Part shown: positions 34,471 to 47,209 of the stretch, piece by piece
Position numbering within the stretch: the stretch's first letter is position 1
Layout: each line of letters opens with the position of its first letter
Source: Branchiostoma belcheri
Lineage: Eukaryota; Chordata; Leptocardii; Amphioxiformes; Branchiostomatidae
Direction of reading: 5' to 3'
NCBI RefSeq assembly: GCF_001625305.1
Contig: NW_017802436.1
Coordinates: 999,251 to 1,063,250, forward strand
Length of the DNA stretch: 64,000 bases
Made by a program: the position numbers and the translations under genes
The notes under the pieces: generated by a model
Told to the model about the DNA's origin: nothing
Seen by the model: the letters and a program-made list of their open reading frames with translations, nothing else
Databases searched by the model: none

Positions 34471-35569
34471 AGTCCAGTCTTTGAAATAGCTAACAACATG
34501 ATTGACTGCTTTTACCATCTAGGATGCAAAATGCCAGATGTTATGGCCGTGTTAGCAACGTCTTCCTGAATCTGGCATTTGATGCTGACCCCCGAACTTT
34601 TGCGGTAATCATTAGGCAAACTCATTGTTGATATTTAACAAAAGTTACGTAACACACAGAGTAACAGCATGCAGATTGTCTGTCCTTGACCTCAATATAT
34701 AAATATCTAACTTACTAGGGCAGACTCCACTGTCATTATGTTAATTTTCATGTTAATGTCGGTATTGCCAACGCTTTGAAATGGTTTCTCTGTCGCCTTC
34801 AATTCACCCTCATGGACGTTCGACGTTGTCTTGCGCATATATATCTTGTTAAACACCTTTTTGGACTAACAAGTACACGTTTCCCGAGTAACTTAGCACG
34901 CCTGTTTATCACAGTATCTTTGGTAAGCTTACTAAGAAACAGGCAGCTGCAATTACAAAGACAGCTGCTAGGGTGGGATCTTGTATTACATCCATATTAA
35001 ACAAAATCCCAATACTGTTAGTGTAGTCCTAGAAAACCATTATGATAATATATGTTAAGCAAACGTGGGCAACCATACGCATCGGTTACCCCCCCCCCCA
35101 CCTGCAGTTCTGAAAAAAGCTGACAGGGCATAAATTGCCACGAAGATGGATTAAAAGTTCAAAGGTCGACGGTTTTAAGGTCGGTACAATATATGACCGG
35201 ATAAAGGTCACTTGGAGTAGACTGCTTACCTCCAGTTAACAGAGTCGCATGTTCGTTTGTACCTACATGTTGGCTTTACTCGACTCCGGCCATACCAATA
35301 TTGCCTGCTACAAGGCCGAAGAAAATGAATTGTCTAGAAAAGGTATACACTCCTAGTTGGTATTATGGTTGTACTAAATTTGTTTCTAGGGTGTTCATTA
35401 ATAAGTTACTGGGTGGTATTGTGGTCACTATAAAAGGAGGGCAGGGCCGGTCTACTATTACATAACCAGTGAAGGCCGGTGCCTTATGTAACCACATGTA
35501 AAGGTCACTCTTAGTTGCCATGTGTTAAAAAATTGTAATTAATATATATTGTTAGCTATATATAGGATA
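34471..35569. other. Unassigned sequence
   Basis: A C-run lies at 35090. Frame 34776-35000 (+, 74 codons) is unrecognised. Confidence 0.35.
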
Positions 35570-35770
35570 TCGGCAGCGTGTTTGGTCCAGTGGTTAGCAA
35601 GACTGTTTTTTGTGTAGTTTTGTGTAGTGTTGCCCTGGTACGAATTCCACCGTGGTAAAGGTGATTGATGGGGTATGTCTAAATACCAGTCTTGGAAAAT
35701 TTCTTGTGTGACAGCTTAGTCGGTTAACCAATGGTGTGACTTCAGGTCACTGACCTGTTTTTAGGTCAGG
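35570..35770 (+). mobile_element. Possible tRNA-derived SINE of a second type
   Basis: A-box-like tggtccagtggttagc and B-box-like ggtacgaattcc are 40-50 bp apart, followed by an unrelated body containing accagtcttggaaaatttc. No target duplication was identified. Confidence 0.35.
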
Positions 35771-35891
35771 AAGACATTGCAGCTCATGCATCCCGGAATG
35801 AATTACATATTTCCAGATGCTCATTTATGAATGCCAGACTATATACATCATCCGTAAATGATTTCATCAGGTTGGTAAACGAATGAATAGC

Positions 35892-36016
35892 AAAGTTCTT
35901 TGATCACAACCATTTATTTTTACGAGCCGACGTTTCGATGACCGTCTGTCATCTTCATCAGGGCAATTCTGACTGGTTTACTGTGCACTGACGCTAGATG
36001 TTACTTAGTGCAATAG
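35892..36016. repeat. Dispersed repeat family Z, copy 2
   Basis: From aaagttctttgatcac to gatgttacttagtgcaatag, closely matching 23738-23868. The minus strand 35961-35921 reads cctgatgaag, hairpin gatgac/gtcatc, gaaac, then acg/cgt around a six-base loop. Confidence 0.85.
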
Positions 36017-36360
36017 GCCTTGTTACATCCAATATTTTTTTATACATCATTGATTTATTGCCTGTCCTAAAGCCGTGCTGTGGAAGACTGCCTCACTACG
36101 ACACCATCTATAAATTTGGGGATACATCTCCTGTCCGACGCCATGTCAACATTTACATCTTGAGTGCGGAGGGTCCGAAATTCTCGCCATTCTTTTATGA
36201 AATTTAATAATTATGACGAGGCAACAGTGAATACTTTAAATTTACTGCCTAGATCATAAGATATTGTACAACTGTGTAGCTTTAGTAACCTTCATCACCT
36301 AAGGTGTGAGCAGACATTACGGAAACATTGACAGAGAAAAAATTATATGACGGTATACAA

Positions 36361-36579
36361 GGCCTCACCATCTCAGCTTGTTGGTTCTCGGACATTTAAG
36401 ACAACATGAAATGAGAGGGCTAGGGAGAAAACTAGAATATGACTGTATTTAGAACATAAAACTGAGTCTACCGAGGCATCAACCAGGTCCTCAGACTTTG
36501 CTTTCATTAGGTTTTTCCAGTTAACCATATTTAAAAAAAAAATAAAATCCGAGAACCAACAAATCAAATTGGTGTGGCC
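36361..36579. mobile_element. Harbinger-like MITE, second copy
   Basis: Ends are ggcctcaccatctcagcttg and inverse ...caaattggtgtggcc. CAA lies on both sides (36358-36360 and 36580-36582). The interior is shared with 33426-33654, including the same minus-strand frame of about 30 codons (NWKNLMKAKSEDLVDASVDS), which may be a relic of coding sequence. Confidence 0.85.
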
Positions 36580-36582
36580 CAA

Positions 36583-37540
36583 GGAATCCTCATTATTCTA
36601 TATTGAGGCAAATGGACATAATATTTTTATATTGAAGAGGTATCCATTGCCAACTGTACGTGTGAAATTAAGCGTTCTATATTCGCCCTTGAGTGCAGGA
36701 CTTGAGCCGAGGATTTAAACCCTAACATAAACATGATCGGCCGTGCCAGCGGCATAACTAAAGACCAGACATCAGACACTATTTAAATACAAATGTCCCA
36801 AACTTAGCCGGCTAGCGTATAGCCCGACCGTATATATAGGTCAGGCCATGTTGATTTGATTATATGGATGACATCCCCTGGGAACCCCAAAACTAATGCG
36901 AGCGTGCGAATAAAAAAAAAAGTTTGGCAAAAAAAAAGTTGGTTTCATTATTAAATCTACGTGGTCATGAAGGTTGAACAAATATCACAAGAGCATGGCA
37001 TGGCGAATAATCTATTCTTCAAATTCATTTCTTTACATTTTCTTTTTTTTCGTTTCAGTTTGGCACTCTACAACATTGATATCGTTTTCCGATTTTTTAT
37101 TTTGCATTTAATGGTATATATTTGGTCATTTGGCAGCTGTTTTGTACGATTTACAGTATGGTTGAAATTTTTTTTTTGTAAACGGCCCAAAATTCATGCG
37201 CGCGCGGATGCCATCCATTGGCAACATTGATATCGTTTTCCAATTTTTTTTTTCAACTTTAATACGGTATATATTTGCTCATTTTGCGACTGTTTTGTAC
37301 GATTTACAGTATGGTGAAATTTTTTTTGTAAACGGCCGAAAATTCATGCGCGCGCCAATGTCATCCATATAATCGAATCAACATGGCCTCAGCGTACGTT
37401 ACAGTAGATCGGGGGTGAAATCTCTTGAATGCCCGGCGTGCGGCGAATGCCCGCCCCGCTATGGGGACTAATCTGGGCCAATTGCACCCTTTGTTTCCCC
37501 AAGGCAACCTTCAAGCAGATGCTGTGAGGATCTTCGTGAG
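36583..37540. other. Unassigned sequence with a local duplication
   Basis: Around 37060-37210 and 37225-37360 the words acattgatatcgttttcc, gtttacagtatgg-like and aaattcatgcgcgcg repeat, a tandem duplication of about 160 bp. No gene. Confidence 0.5.
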
Positions 37541-37559
37541 GGTGAGCGATCAATTTACA

Positions 37560-37740
37560 ACAATATACCACTTTATAAGAGGGCTTGATTTAGTTGATGT
37601 TGAGTACGTTGTATTTTACTAATTGTTAATGTACTGTGTATTTGTTGTATGTATTTTTATGTGTATCCAGGATTACCTAAAAAGCAGGCCGAAATGGCCT
37701 AAGATGTAATTACTGGTAAAACTGACAACTTTAAGAGGCA
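37560..37740 (+). mobile_element. LINE-type 3' UTR fragment
   Basis: gattacctaaaaagcaggcc, gaaatggcctaaga and ttactggtaaaa match the 3' UTR word order at 9090-9145 and 18050-18110. No protein part. Confidence 0.45.
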
Positions 37741-38929
37741 GCCTCAGGAAAGACTGAGATTAGAAAAACTGATGGTAAACAGTTTTAAATGTAGCTACAG
37801 CCTTACCATTAATGTTGTGCTACTAATAGCTTTTCCGTTGCGGACAAATCACTTATGCAATCCAACGTACGCATCACCAATTGTAACGGTAAGCATTGCC
37901 TTTCTATAAGACAGCTTCAATATTGTATTAGTCCGTTTGCATTTTCTTGATCCACTAAGACCCCCCCCCCCCTTGCTCGTAAAGCATACATTTTTTCAAT
38001 GCACATTTTACTTTTTATCTAGCATAACTATATAAAAGCTAGTCCGTGCCAAACATTATGGTGAATGTATCGCCTGATGGGCAAATATAGTGGGCAGAGA
38101 CATGTCAGTGTCTGTGTGTACCAGGCGTCTGTGACATCTAACGCTAAGTGCTCGGGTGAAATGATCATAGGACCCAATACTACATTTCTCAAGTTTTAAC
38201 GTTGCCTTGCAAATGTGCTTTTCAATGTGTTGCGGGGGGGATCCAAACTGTTTCCATGAAAATAGAACTGGCGATGGCAGTCGGCTCGTTGGCAAGTATA
38301 TTTGGCATAGTATAACGGGCGAAAAGGAATGGCAGCTATGCCAATCTGGTAACGCTTCGCTTAGACCCACTCCTGTAGCGAACAAGACAAAGTATCGGTC
38401 ACAAGAGGTACCCCTGAACACTTCATGGTGCTTGAACATCACTTGGACTTCATCCTATTCTATTCTATTCCAACCTTGGAAGAGTGTACTTTTTATTTTT
38501 CTGAGTTTGTTTTTGAAAAGCATCAAGGATACAACGTTCTTCCTATAAGATTTGGGTTATGCCGAGTTGGAGCGTCTTGTCCACAGTAAGTCATCAATGG
38601 TTTGTTTGTTGACGTGTAAAATTTAATCCTTGAGTGTGTTATTGAATTGTGGGATGTAGATTAGGTTATTTTGTTGATATGGCCTGGATTGTTGAAGATC
38701 TTTCTTCTTCTTCTCCTTACGTGCACTACCTCAATTAGCTGAGGGCTCTGGCACAGTGGGGGGTGGGGTATTGGATTGGGTGGCCGCTCTTATGTTATGT
38801 TCCATACGTATGTTTGTTGTAGTCTGTTAAAGGCGCATTTAGATAGTGGGAAATGTGATAATATCCAAGTACACGTTTATAATGGAAGCCGCTGGCAACT
38901 TGACTAAGCACTGGAATGAATTCAAACTA
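37741..38929. other. Unassigned sequence
   Basis: Overlapping frames lie at 38207-38548 (+, 113 codons) and 38442-38056 (-, 128 codons) with no recognised domain. A C-run is at 37962. No other feature. Confidence 0.35.
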
Positions 38930-39003
38930 GCGTTCTGGTGTAGTGGTAAGTGGCCCACTTTCAGATCTGAAGTTTCAGATTTCGAATCCTAACTACTGGA
39001 ACG
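38930..39003 (+). other. tRNA-like sequence (pseudo-tRNA or SINE head)
   Basis: A-box tggtgtagtggtaag (38936), a hairpin around acttt/tgaagt, B-box-like atttcgaatcc (38979-38989), and a cgttc/gaacg pair closing the ends. The anticodon arm is irregular, so a functional tRNA is unlikely. Confidence 0.35.
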
Positions 39004-39009
39004 TCCTTA

Positions 39010-40440
39010 AGTCGGAAGGGTGACGTGTCAAAAAGCAGTCCAGGAATTTCGTAGCTACGTATACATTGCAACAGTAGAAACTTGTAATAACGTATGTTTT
39101 GTTTTTACAATACTAAACTTGATTGAGAGCTAGCCGTATAGGCTTACATGTATACCAAGCAGCGTTTTTTTTTGCTGTGTGGAAATCCTGCAAGGACTTT
39201 CACTCCACGTACTTCCAATTCCGCTGTCCTATGTATGTCCTACCGCATGTCCAGGCACATTCTGCACATATAGAGGACATTTTCAGCGGTCCGGGGAATA
39301 CCAAAGGCTTATCCTCCATTTATCGTGCATGTCCAATGTGTAGCAAGGTAAATGGGTCCCGTGCATTTACACCTAAAAGACGTTATGAAAGTACCCACCA
39401 CACGTATTGAAGAGTCCTTCCCAGTGTAAGAGTGCAGATCAAAACATAAAGCCATGTAAAATGCTTATTCAGGGCGTCAAAGCTGAATTTTCAGAGTCAT
39501 GCTTGATACTGGGTGGGTACAGTGCACAGTAGCTGTTCTACTCAAAATCGCTAGTTGACGCTTTGACCTGAAGAACGTGGGAGGTTGGGACAAAGAGACG
39601 TGATTTAGATGATGAAAATCCTATTTCTGTTTGTGTCGTCGTTGACCTTGAGGTTCTCAGACAGAAACGTTTTATAAAAAGAACAATTACATGGTATCGC
39701 CGTTTAGTCATGTAAAGCTGGCATGACCAGTTCAAAATGTTGTGGTCATCCTTTGTGGCCAGCGGGGTGAATTCTAACAAATCACATCCGGGCTCTTGGG
39801 AATTCCTGGTTCTGCTCTGATCGGAAGGGCGTCAAGGTCAAAGAAAGACATAAACACGAGGATCTTGTGATGTTGGAGGTCATCCTGACCTTCCTCAACC
39901 TTGACCGGACCAGGAGTTAGAAGGTCAAACACTCTATCCAAACAACTCATCTTAATAAGTAAAGCTCGATTCGAGGGCTTCAGAAGATAAGACTTCACTT
40001 CTCTGTCCTTTCTTTGACGACAAATTTGCCAGTTTATTGCAGTTCCATTGCTCTTACGACATTTCCCATCTTACGGCGTTTGTACTGAAATTAGCCCATG
40101 GTAACAGTCATTACCATGACTTTCTCCACTGTAAATTGTTGTTAGGTTATCTGTGGAATAATGTGTGCGCTATTTTTATTTCTTTATTTACGGAAAAGCA
40201 AACACTGGTCAAAATTGTATCCCTCTCTAAACCATAGGGCATTTTTGCACTACAAGCTGTATGTCCAAGATATGCGATTTTGCTCATGCGCTTCAACCAA
40301 AAGCAATTTTCATCAAACACAAAAGGAGCTGAATAATATAATACTTTGCTACGGTTTGCTACTAAGTGAAATGTGTTATGAAAGAAAACAATTGAGAGAG
40401 ACAGAGAGCACTGTTAAATGGATAGCACGGGTTTAACGAA
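39010..40440. other. Unassigned sequence
   Basis: Frame 39123-39410 (+) contains CPMCSK and a possible donor (agcaag/gtaaat at 39340-39351), and minus frames at 39538-39998 are open. None matches a known family. Confidence 0.3.
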
Positions 40441-40483
40441 AAAAAAAAGCATCCTTATTTCTTAACCTACTAAAATGGTTCAG

Positions 40484-40620
40484 ATACGTCGATGAAGGTT
40501 TGACATCAAGGCAATACAATAAGTCCCTCAGTCACTGACGAAATCTAATGGATACTAGCTGAAACGTATGACCGTTTCCAAAACCATATCCAGTTGCTTG
40601 AGTAACTGCTTTTTGGCGTA
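40484..40620 (-). mobile_element. Foldback family Y element with 12-bp flanking duplication
   Basis: Contains cgtcgatgaagg, cactgacgaaatct, cagttgcttgagtaactgct and ends tttttggcgta. The word a-a/g-atggttcag lies on both sides (about 40472-40483 and 40620-40631). Confidence 0.75.
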
Positions 40621-41190
40621 AGATGGTTCAGGTTCACATAGACCAAACCGCCTGTAGTTGAGACATCAACCGTGGCAATGACTTTGTCAGTCATCGCGAG
40701 TCATCTTGAACTTCTCAACATGTGAGTCCTATTTTTGGAAACCAGTTTACGAAGGTCTGTCTGACCATTGTTTCTACTCAGAAGACAGGAGAAATCATCC
40801 TTCTTTTTTTTACTTACTAAGATGGTTCAGGTTCACATAGAACAAACCGCCTGTAGTTGAGACATCAGCCGTGGCAATGACTTTGTCAGTCATCGCGAGT
40901 CATCTTGAACTTCTCAACATGTGAGTCCTATTTTTGGAAACCAGTTTACGAAGGTCTGTCTGACCATTGTTTCTACTCAGAAGACAGGAGAAATCCTCCT
41001 TCTTTTTTTTACTTACTAAGATGGTTCAGGTTCACATAGACCAAACCGCCTGTAGTTGAGACATCAACCGTGGCAATGACTTTGTCAGTCATCGCAACTC
41101 AACTTGAACTTCTTAACATGTGAGTCCTATTTTTGGAAACTAGTTTACGAAAAGATCTGTCTAACCATTGTTTCTGCTCTGAGTCAGACA
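40621..41190 (+). repeat. Tandem array, 199-bp unit, 2.9 copies
   Basis: agatggttcaggttcacata recurs at 40621, 40820 and 41019. The first two units are nearly identical, and the third diverges after about 41085. A fourth, partial unit end lies left of the inserted element at 40448-40475. Confidence 0.92.
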
Positions 41191-41361
41191 ACGGGGCTGT
41201 TTTTTGTTGGGTCTACCATTGGGGATAACCTTGACCCCGGGGTCGATTTTGGGACAAGCACGCGTGTATTTGTCGGCAATGTTGGGGTTCGACTTGCTAT
41301 TTTTGGAAGTCCGACTGGGGTTGGTTTCAGCCAAGTGTGCCATTATCGGTGTTAACTCTCT

Positions 41362-41945
41362 CCACATGGTGCCTCCACATGCACGTCTGGCGATCCGCGG
41401 CGGTAAATTACGTCCTGACAGCTACATATACTGGCTACTGAGATGGTAACTTACAATAGGACCAACGTACCAACCACTAAGTGTTTAATACTAGCCCAAA
41501 AAGAAAAGAACAAAAAGTCATACCTTCAAATATCAGTGTTATTAACCAAGAATTAAGGTAAAAACTCGTATTTCGTAGTTCTTAGACAGTTCGATAGATT
41601 GCAGTTCTTGTGATAGATCGTAGATAGACTCACTGTCACCAAGCACAGTTGAGGCGTAATCACTAGAAGTTTCAAACAACTCATTCAATTAGATGTACAA
41701 AGGTGGTGCCTCCACATGCACGTCTGGAGCTCTGTGGCTGTAAATTACATCCTGACAGCTACATACTGGCTACTGAGATGGTAGCTTTCAATAGGACCAA
41801 GTCTGTCTTACTATCATTATAGTAGCTATGATGGCATTGCTTCTTAAAGAATAAAAGTATTTTTGTTTAGCACGTCTGGCGCTCTGCAGCTGTAAATTAC
41901 GTCCTGACAGTTACTGGCTACTGGTACAAGATACAAGATGACTTT
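41362..41945 (+). repeat. Three spaced copies of a 75-105-bp repeat
   Basis: tgcctccacatgcacgtctgg, then gtaaattacgtcctgacagc and tggctactgagatggta, occur at 41371-41467 and 41705-41803. A shortened copy starts at 41874. Confidence 0.85.
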
Positions 41946-42958
41946 ATTAGTTTTCGAAGTGTGTATCTATGACAATCACTCGTGATCTTTATTTGCAAAT
42001 GGATACAGATTCATGTACAGATATAGATTCACTACAGATATACAGATACAGACTTTCCGAGTAGGATGACCGCGTCGTCCCTACACCTGAGTGAGGGTTA
42101 CAGTTGACACGGAGGCCTTCGCGTGGATTTGTTTAAGGTGGATAACAGGTTGCGAATCTGAGACCAACTCACTTGGGCATCCGTCTTTATATCGAGGGAG
42201 ATATGTAGTGTGTATAACACTGAATTAAAATCGAATTTACATGTACAAAAAATCTCAATTAAATAAAAAAACAGTTGCAATGGCTAACTATGCTTTTGAA
42301 AATAGAATCAGTTGTATAATGTAGGCGGCTATTGATATATACAAATAAATTAAAATTTCATGTCCGACAAAGTCACAACAAAAGACAGATTGGTACAATA
42401 TATGTACAGTGCTGATTCCATGCCAAGTCCATGTTTGTTGAGCAATTTGATCATATACGGTATACCAGAGTTCTGGTATCTTTTTGTTATATGTGTTAGC
42501 GCATGAATACTGCTGGATACCACTGAACCCTACAACCGCACGAATGCCTTTGTCGGAAATAGACCAGAAAAATGCAAAATATTTACACAGGTCTTCCATA
42601 TTGATTTTATCATTTTTCTAGAACAATTCCCACAACACTTCCTTTAACAAACAAAAATATGTTTACTACTACAAAACGGAGACCTTGCTTATACCATATA
42701 CGGGTTATCGCGGTCCAAAACCAAAGTCCACCGTTCCACTTAGAGACATTCTTGAGGCCACTCGAATGTTGATAGGTTAGTTGTTGAACCCAGCGCCTGG
42801 AGTACGTAACTCTGTAGTGCTTGGAGCTATTCTTATGGCTTTGTTTGACGCGTCTGTGACAGGAGTACTTGGACTAAGGAACTACAGCAACACAACATTG
42901 GCCAAGACTAGCACGTTTGCTGCAACGTGACTGAACAAGACTGGGAGTAGCGTGGACG
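41946..42958. other. Unassigned sequence
   Basis: Repeated acagatatagattca-like words at 42015-42050 are low complexity. No gene. Confidence 0.35.
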
Positions 42959-42971
42959 TACACGTGGTAGG

Positions 42972-43123
42972 TCGATGAAGGTTTACATCCAGGTAATAAG
43001 ATGTGCCAAAAAGCAGTTACTGAAGCAACTGGATATGATTTTGGAAACGGTCAGACGGATACTAGCTGAAACGTCTGACCGTTTGGACCCAAAATCATAT
43101 CCAGTTCCTTTTTGGCGTATATA
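42972..43123. mobile_element. Foldback family Y element, palindromic, with 13-bp flanks
   Basis: Head-to-head halves: gccaaaaagcagttactg and gaaacggtcagacgg, then gaaacgtctgaccgtt and aaaatcatatccagttcc. The words tacacgtggtagg (42959-42971) and tacacgcggtagg (43124-43136) flank it. Confidence 0.8.
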
Positions 43124-43139
43124 TACACGCGGTAGGTTC

Positions 43140-44310
43140 TTCTGGCTCTCCTAGTGTCTTTGTCTTGACCTTTACCTAACCCGCTAACCTTCCTTAAGAC
43201 TTCAGTACCAATGTGAATCCGCCTTATAATTGATCTACATTACTTATTCCATCAAAGGGGGCTTTTCTTTTTCTGTTTTCTTATTTGTTAATTGTTACGC
43301 TGTAAAAATAGCTGGACCTTGAGTAGTTAATTCTAATGTCTACATTGTTGAATTGTGAAATGTAGTTGCAGTTGTCGTTGTTTAGGTGAAGTTTAATTGT
43401 CCTGGATGTTTCTATTTTGCTTGATGCAAGCTTATTTTTTCTTAAACAAACTTTTTAACTATGCTTGATCGTTTGTCCCGTTGGTCATTTGTCGAAGAAT
43501 GACGTTGAAGGAGTAATGTCTCACATCCTGTCACCCCGCAAAGATGTTCAACAAGTTTGAGTCTGCCCTTCCTCCTTTGTGTTGAATTCCTTATGCCCTT
43601 CCTCCAGTGAAGCACCGTTCTCTTCTGCTGAAAACCTTTTCCAGTATCCTTCCTCCCCATAGATTACGTAGATACCCCCACGTAAACGCTTGGACAGAAA
43701 GATCTGGCCAATGATGCTTACAACATATACATCGGCTTCTGACGGGTACCACACAAGTATACAAATGCGATTTTACTCCCCTGGCAAGGGCCATTTTGTA
43801 ATAGTTGATACGGGCTCCAACTTCTTTCTTCTGTTTAAAAACTGCATGTATCTAAAACAGTTGTAATTGTATAAAAGTATTCTTTTTCATTGGTAGATTG
43901 TTCCTCACGTAATGCAGACTGGGAAACTGTAGATTTTTGGCTCCTAGCATCTTTTGTTCAAACTGCAGGTGTACTTATATCCTACAAAGTCTGGCGTACA
44001 GTTGCTGTGTTGATGACATCACTGTGTCTTGATCTAAGTCAACATAGTTTAACAACCACTTTCTCACTCAGCCAAAGGCAATTGGCCTCAATGGAAACCG
44101 TTACGGTCAGCTAATCTCCAGGCAGATCTTTCGGTGGGGTAAAACAGTATCAAATTGGCCAGCCTGTATCCATTTGCCAGACTGAATCTTTTTTGGCTAA
44201 TGGACACTCCTCTGGCCAATGGACACTGCCTTACCACCGTATGGCCTGTTTGGGGATTAGCCGTAAGCCTGTGTCACCGACCCTAACTTTTTTACTAGGA
44301 AGAAAAGTTA
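43140..44310. other. Unassigned sequence
   Basis: Nothing supported. Confidence 0.35.
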
Positions 44311-44312
44311 AA

Positions 44313-44356
44313 TGTTTAAAGTTAAAACTTTTGGTCCAAAATTTTAACTTTAAACA
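44313..44356. repeat. Inverted repeat, 15-bp arms
   Basis: tgtttaaagttaaaa and ttttaactttaaaca are separated by 14 bases. Confidence 0.9.
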
Positions 44357-44829
44357 GGTAACTACCAATGCAGATGAACTTTCATGATAGTATAAGAAAA
44401 GTTAAACTTTGTTTGACTCCTTCTCTGTTTAGCATTCGCAGTGGCCTACGTGCAAAAAGCGGCCTCACACCTGTCCAAAGGTTGGTCTGGCAGGGCCGAG
44501 GTGACCTCAGGTGCGATAAGGCAGGTGCCACAGGTGATAACGTGGCGACAGAGAGATAATGTTAAAAACAAGGGCACCTGGCACTTGCATACCTGCATAC
44601 CTTGCCAATCCCACTTCTGAGACCATTTTACTTTGTACGTCAGGATAAGACAGATTCATTGCATTTCCATGGTTTTATTCTACGTATGGTTAGTAGGGTA
44701 CAAAGCGTGTAATTGCTCAATGCAGTCCAGATGGCAAAGAGATGGAATCTCAGATCTCAGCTTCACTTGGTGGCTTGCTTCTGAATATGCATAATGGCTT
44801 TACTATTACAATGGTAGGGGGTGTTAGCG

Positions 44830-45125
44830 ATATTCGTACTTCGTGTAACATATACCATCTTCGGGTTAGTAGGCTTTTGGCCTGTGGGTTCCGATCTTCG
44901 CTCTAGCTTGTGCTGGAGATGTACATGATATTGCCCCAGTTCCTATCCAGTCGGTTTTTAAACTCATTGACTGTCTTATCTTCAACCACTGTTGGTGGCA
45001 AGGAATTCCAGTGCTTCGCAGTTCTAACACTGAACGACTGTCCATCTGACCCTATTGTTAGCTAGTGGTACTTTGAGGTTGTACGTGTGCCCTCTTGTTG
45101 AGCTATCAGCTGATGTTACTTAAAA
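44830..45125 (-). pseudogene. LINE reverse-transcriptase C-terminal fragment
   Basis: The minus strand encodes SFSVRTAKHWNSLPPTVVE followed by VNEFKNRLDRNW and a stop at 44903. This is the C-terminal signature of CR1/L2/Rex-type reverse transcriptases: an aromatic/WNSLP motif, then a basic FKxRLD helix. A stop upstream and the missing polymerase core make it a dead fragment. It belongs to a different family from 17829-17963. Confidence 0.75.
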
Positions 45126-47205
45126 AAAGGTCTTCAGTTTTGGAGTGTAGGGATTTGTTCGTATCTGCTGATTTTTCTCTAAGTCTTATTTTTGGTCTAG
45201 TCAGCGCTGGACGGCATCTTAAAGCTTTCTCGACAATTCATATGAGGCTTCGGAATAACCAATAGTCGGTCATATACGCCACCAGCCAGACAATCATTCT
45301 CTCGTCCGTTCTCGCATTGATGTTCCTGATGAGAGCCATTGACAGTAGCGTAGATGTTGACCTTACACCGACCTTACAATGAACGCATTAGCTACCTGTA
45401 AACAGGCTGGACGCGTAAATAAATAATTGGGGACTATGGCCTATACTCTGACTGTCCGAAATCATAGCCATCGAGATGACCTGGTATGTGAGAGACCTGC
45501 CGGCCAAAATCCATGTTATTAGAAAAGTTTATTACAAATCCTTGCCTGGAGGCTAATTGCAAATTACAAAACATAAAAAACAATGAAATAGAGTATAAAA
45601 TAACTAAATTCCACATGATAAAGGTAGCTGTCCAGAACTATATGTCTAAAGCTATGTCTGAAGGGTTTGACTTCTCTTCTGTAAACCATGGAAGACGTAA
45701 TGTCCCACCTTTTCCAAAATTTGTGGTTTTTAGGAAGTTTAAAAGAATAGTTTTTTCTTGGTCTGTAAGTTTAGAGAAATTGGGATAAATTGTAGAAGTT
45801 TGAATAGTCATTAGTGCCAGATAGACTGGTTTCTAGGCAGGTGTAATCTGTGTCTTGGCCGGAGCACAGATGCTCTTATATAATGGTCTTTGTTGACAGG
45901 CTTTCAGCCAGTAGCCGAGACTGCAATGTCACTACAATGACGTGTGGACTTTGCACCTGTGTAAAAGCTGGCACAATTTCAAATATTTCACGTACGTTGA
46001 TCACTGAGATATTTTGCCTTGTTGTACGTATGGCGTCTTAGTTTCTCCATCAAGACTGCACGTTTCTAATAGTGTGGTGCCCAGTTTAGGCCCCTTTTCT
46101 GAAATGATGTTACGTTTTCATTCTATTACACAGAAGCGCATAATTAGCAGCATAATATGCTGTACTCCCACATTTACCTGTTGAACCAACAAGGAGTTGG
46201 AGTTCATAAAAATCATTACAAATTTCAGATTTTCACAGAGACTTGAAGACTGTTTCTCAAAGATACACAAACTCCTCCCAAGCTAAGGGCCTTAAGATAA
46301 CACCTATCACTTCTCTCCATCTTGTCATCATAAGACATATCCATTCTATGGGAACTCTATCCATGACTGCATCAGACTACAGAGACACTGATGTTGCCTC
46401 AGTAGGGACTGATATGACCCAGTTGGTGTTTGGAGTCTGCTAGGCAACAAACATAGCCACCGATTGAACGGCGACTCTAGCTGTTACAAGACTTGATTAA
46501 AGAGGCAGAATTTCCTTTACATTTACTTCTCCAAACACTGCATTATCGCCGTTCCATCAGGATATCACCTCCCCACCCCCACAAGCGGTACTGTTGCCCA
46601 CCAGGTCCTTCGCTACCACTTCAGCGTTATTTGTTGAAGGGGAGGATACTTCAGACATTAAACATAATTTGTCATTCCATGAATCGCTTGGAGAGTTGTT
46701 TAGAGGTGTATCTACTGGAGACTTAACCACATATCCGCCGCTTGACATTTACTTTCTGAATTAAGTTTCTTTTGATAAAGAAATTAAAAGTCCTCTCTAC
46801 TTCAGGATCAAATATAGAAATTCCAATTTCAACCATCAATCATTTTCTTTATAGACCTCTTCTAGTGGACCTTGAATCACGGTTTAAGCCATTAACATAC
46901 TAACACGTTTTCACTGTCACTGTTTTACTAGAGTGCTTTTAAAGGGGTGTAAATAAATTATGAAATCGAATGAGACCGCACAAGTGCCTTTGACGTTGGG
47001 CTCTACACACCATTCTTGCTCCGTATGTTAATAGGTGTGTACTGTAAATTACGTCACTGTTAGCTTGTCTCTTTTGCTTTTATGGTTCGAGGTTTCAAAA
47101 ATAGATCAAAGACCTTCCCTTGTATCTAAGGCTGAAAATGTGTTCTTATTGCTTCATTAAGCTAGATTAAGACTGGATCATTATCAACCATTAGTGTGAT
47201 GAGGA
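45126..47205. other. Unassigned sequence
   Basis: Several frames of 60-90 codons, none recognised. Confidence 0.35.
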
Positions 47206-47209
47206 TTCA

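Noticed and set aside
38930-39003. Functional tRNA gene
   Set aside because: The promoter boxes are present but the anticodon arm is irregular and the acceptor stem is short. Kept only as tRNA-like.
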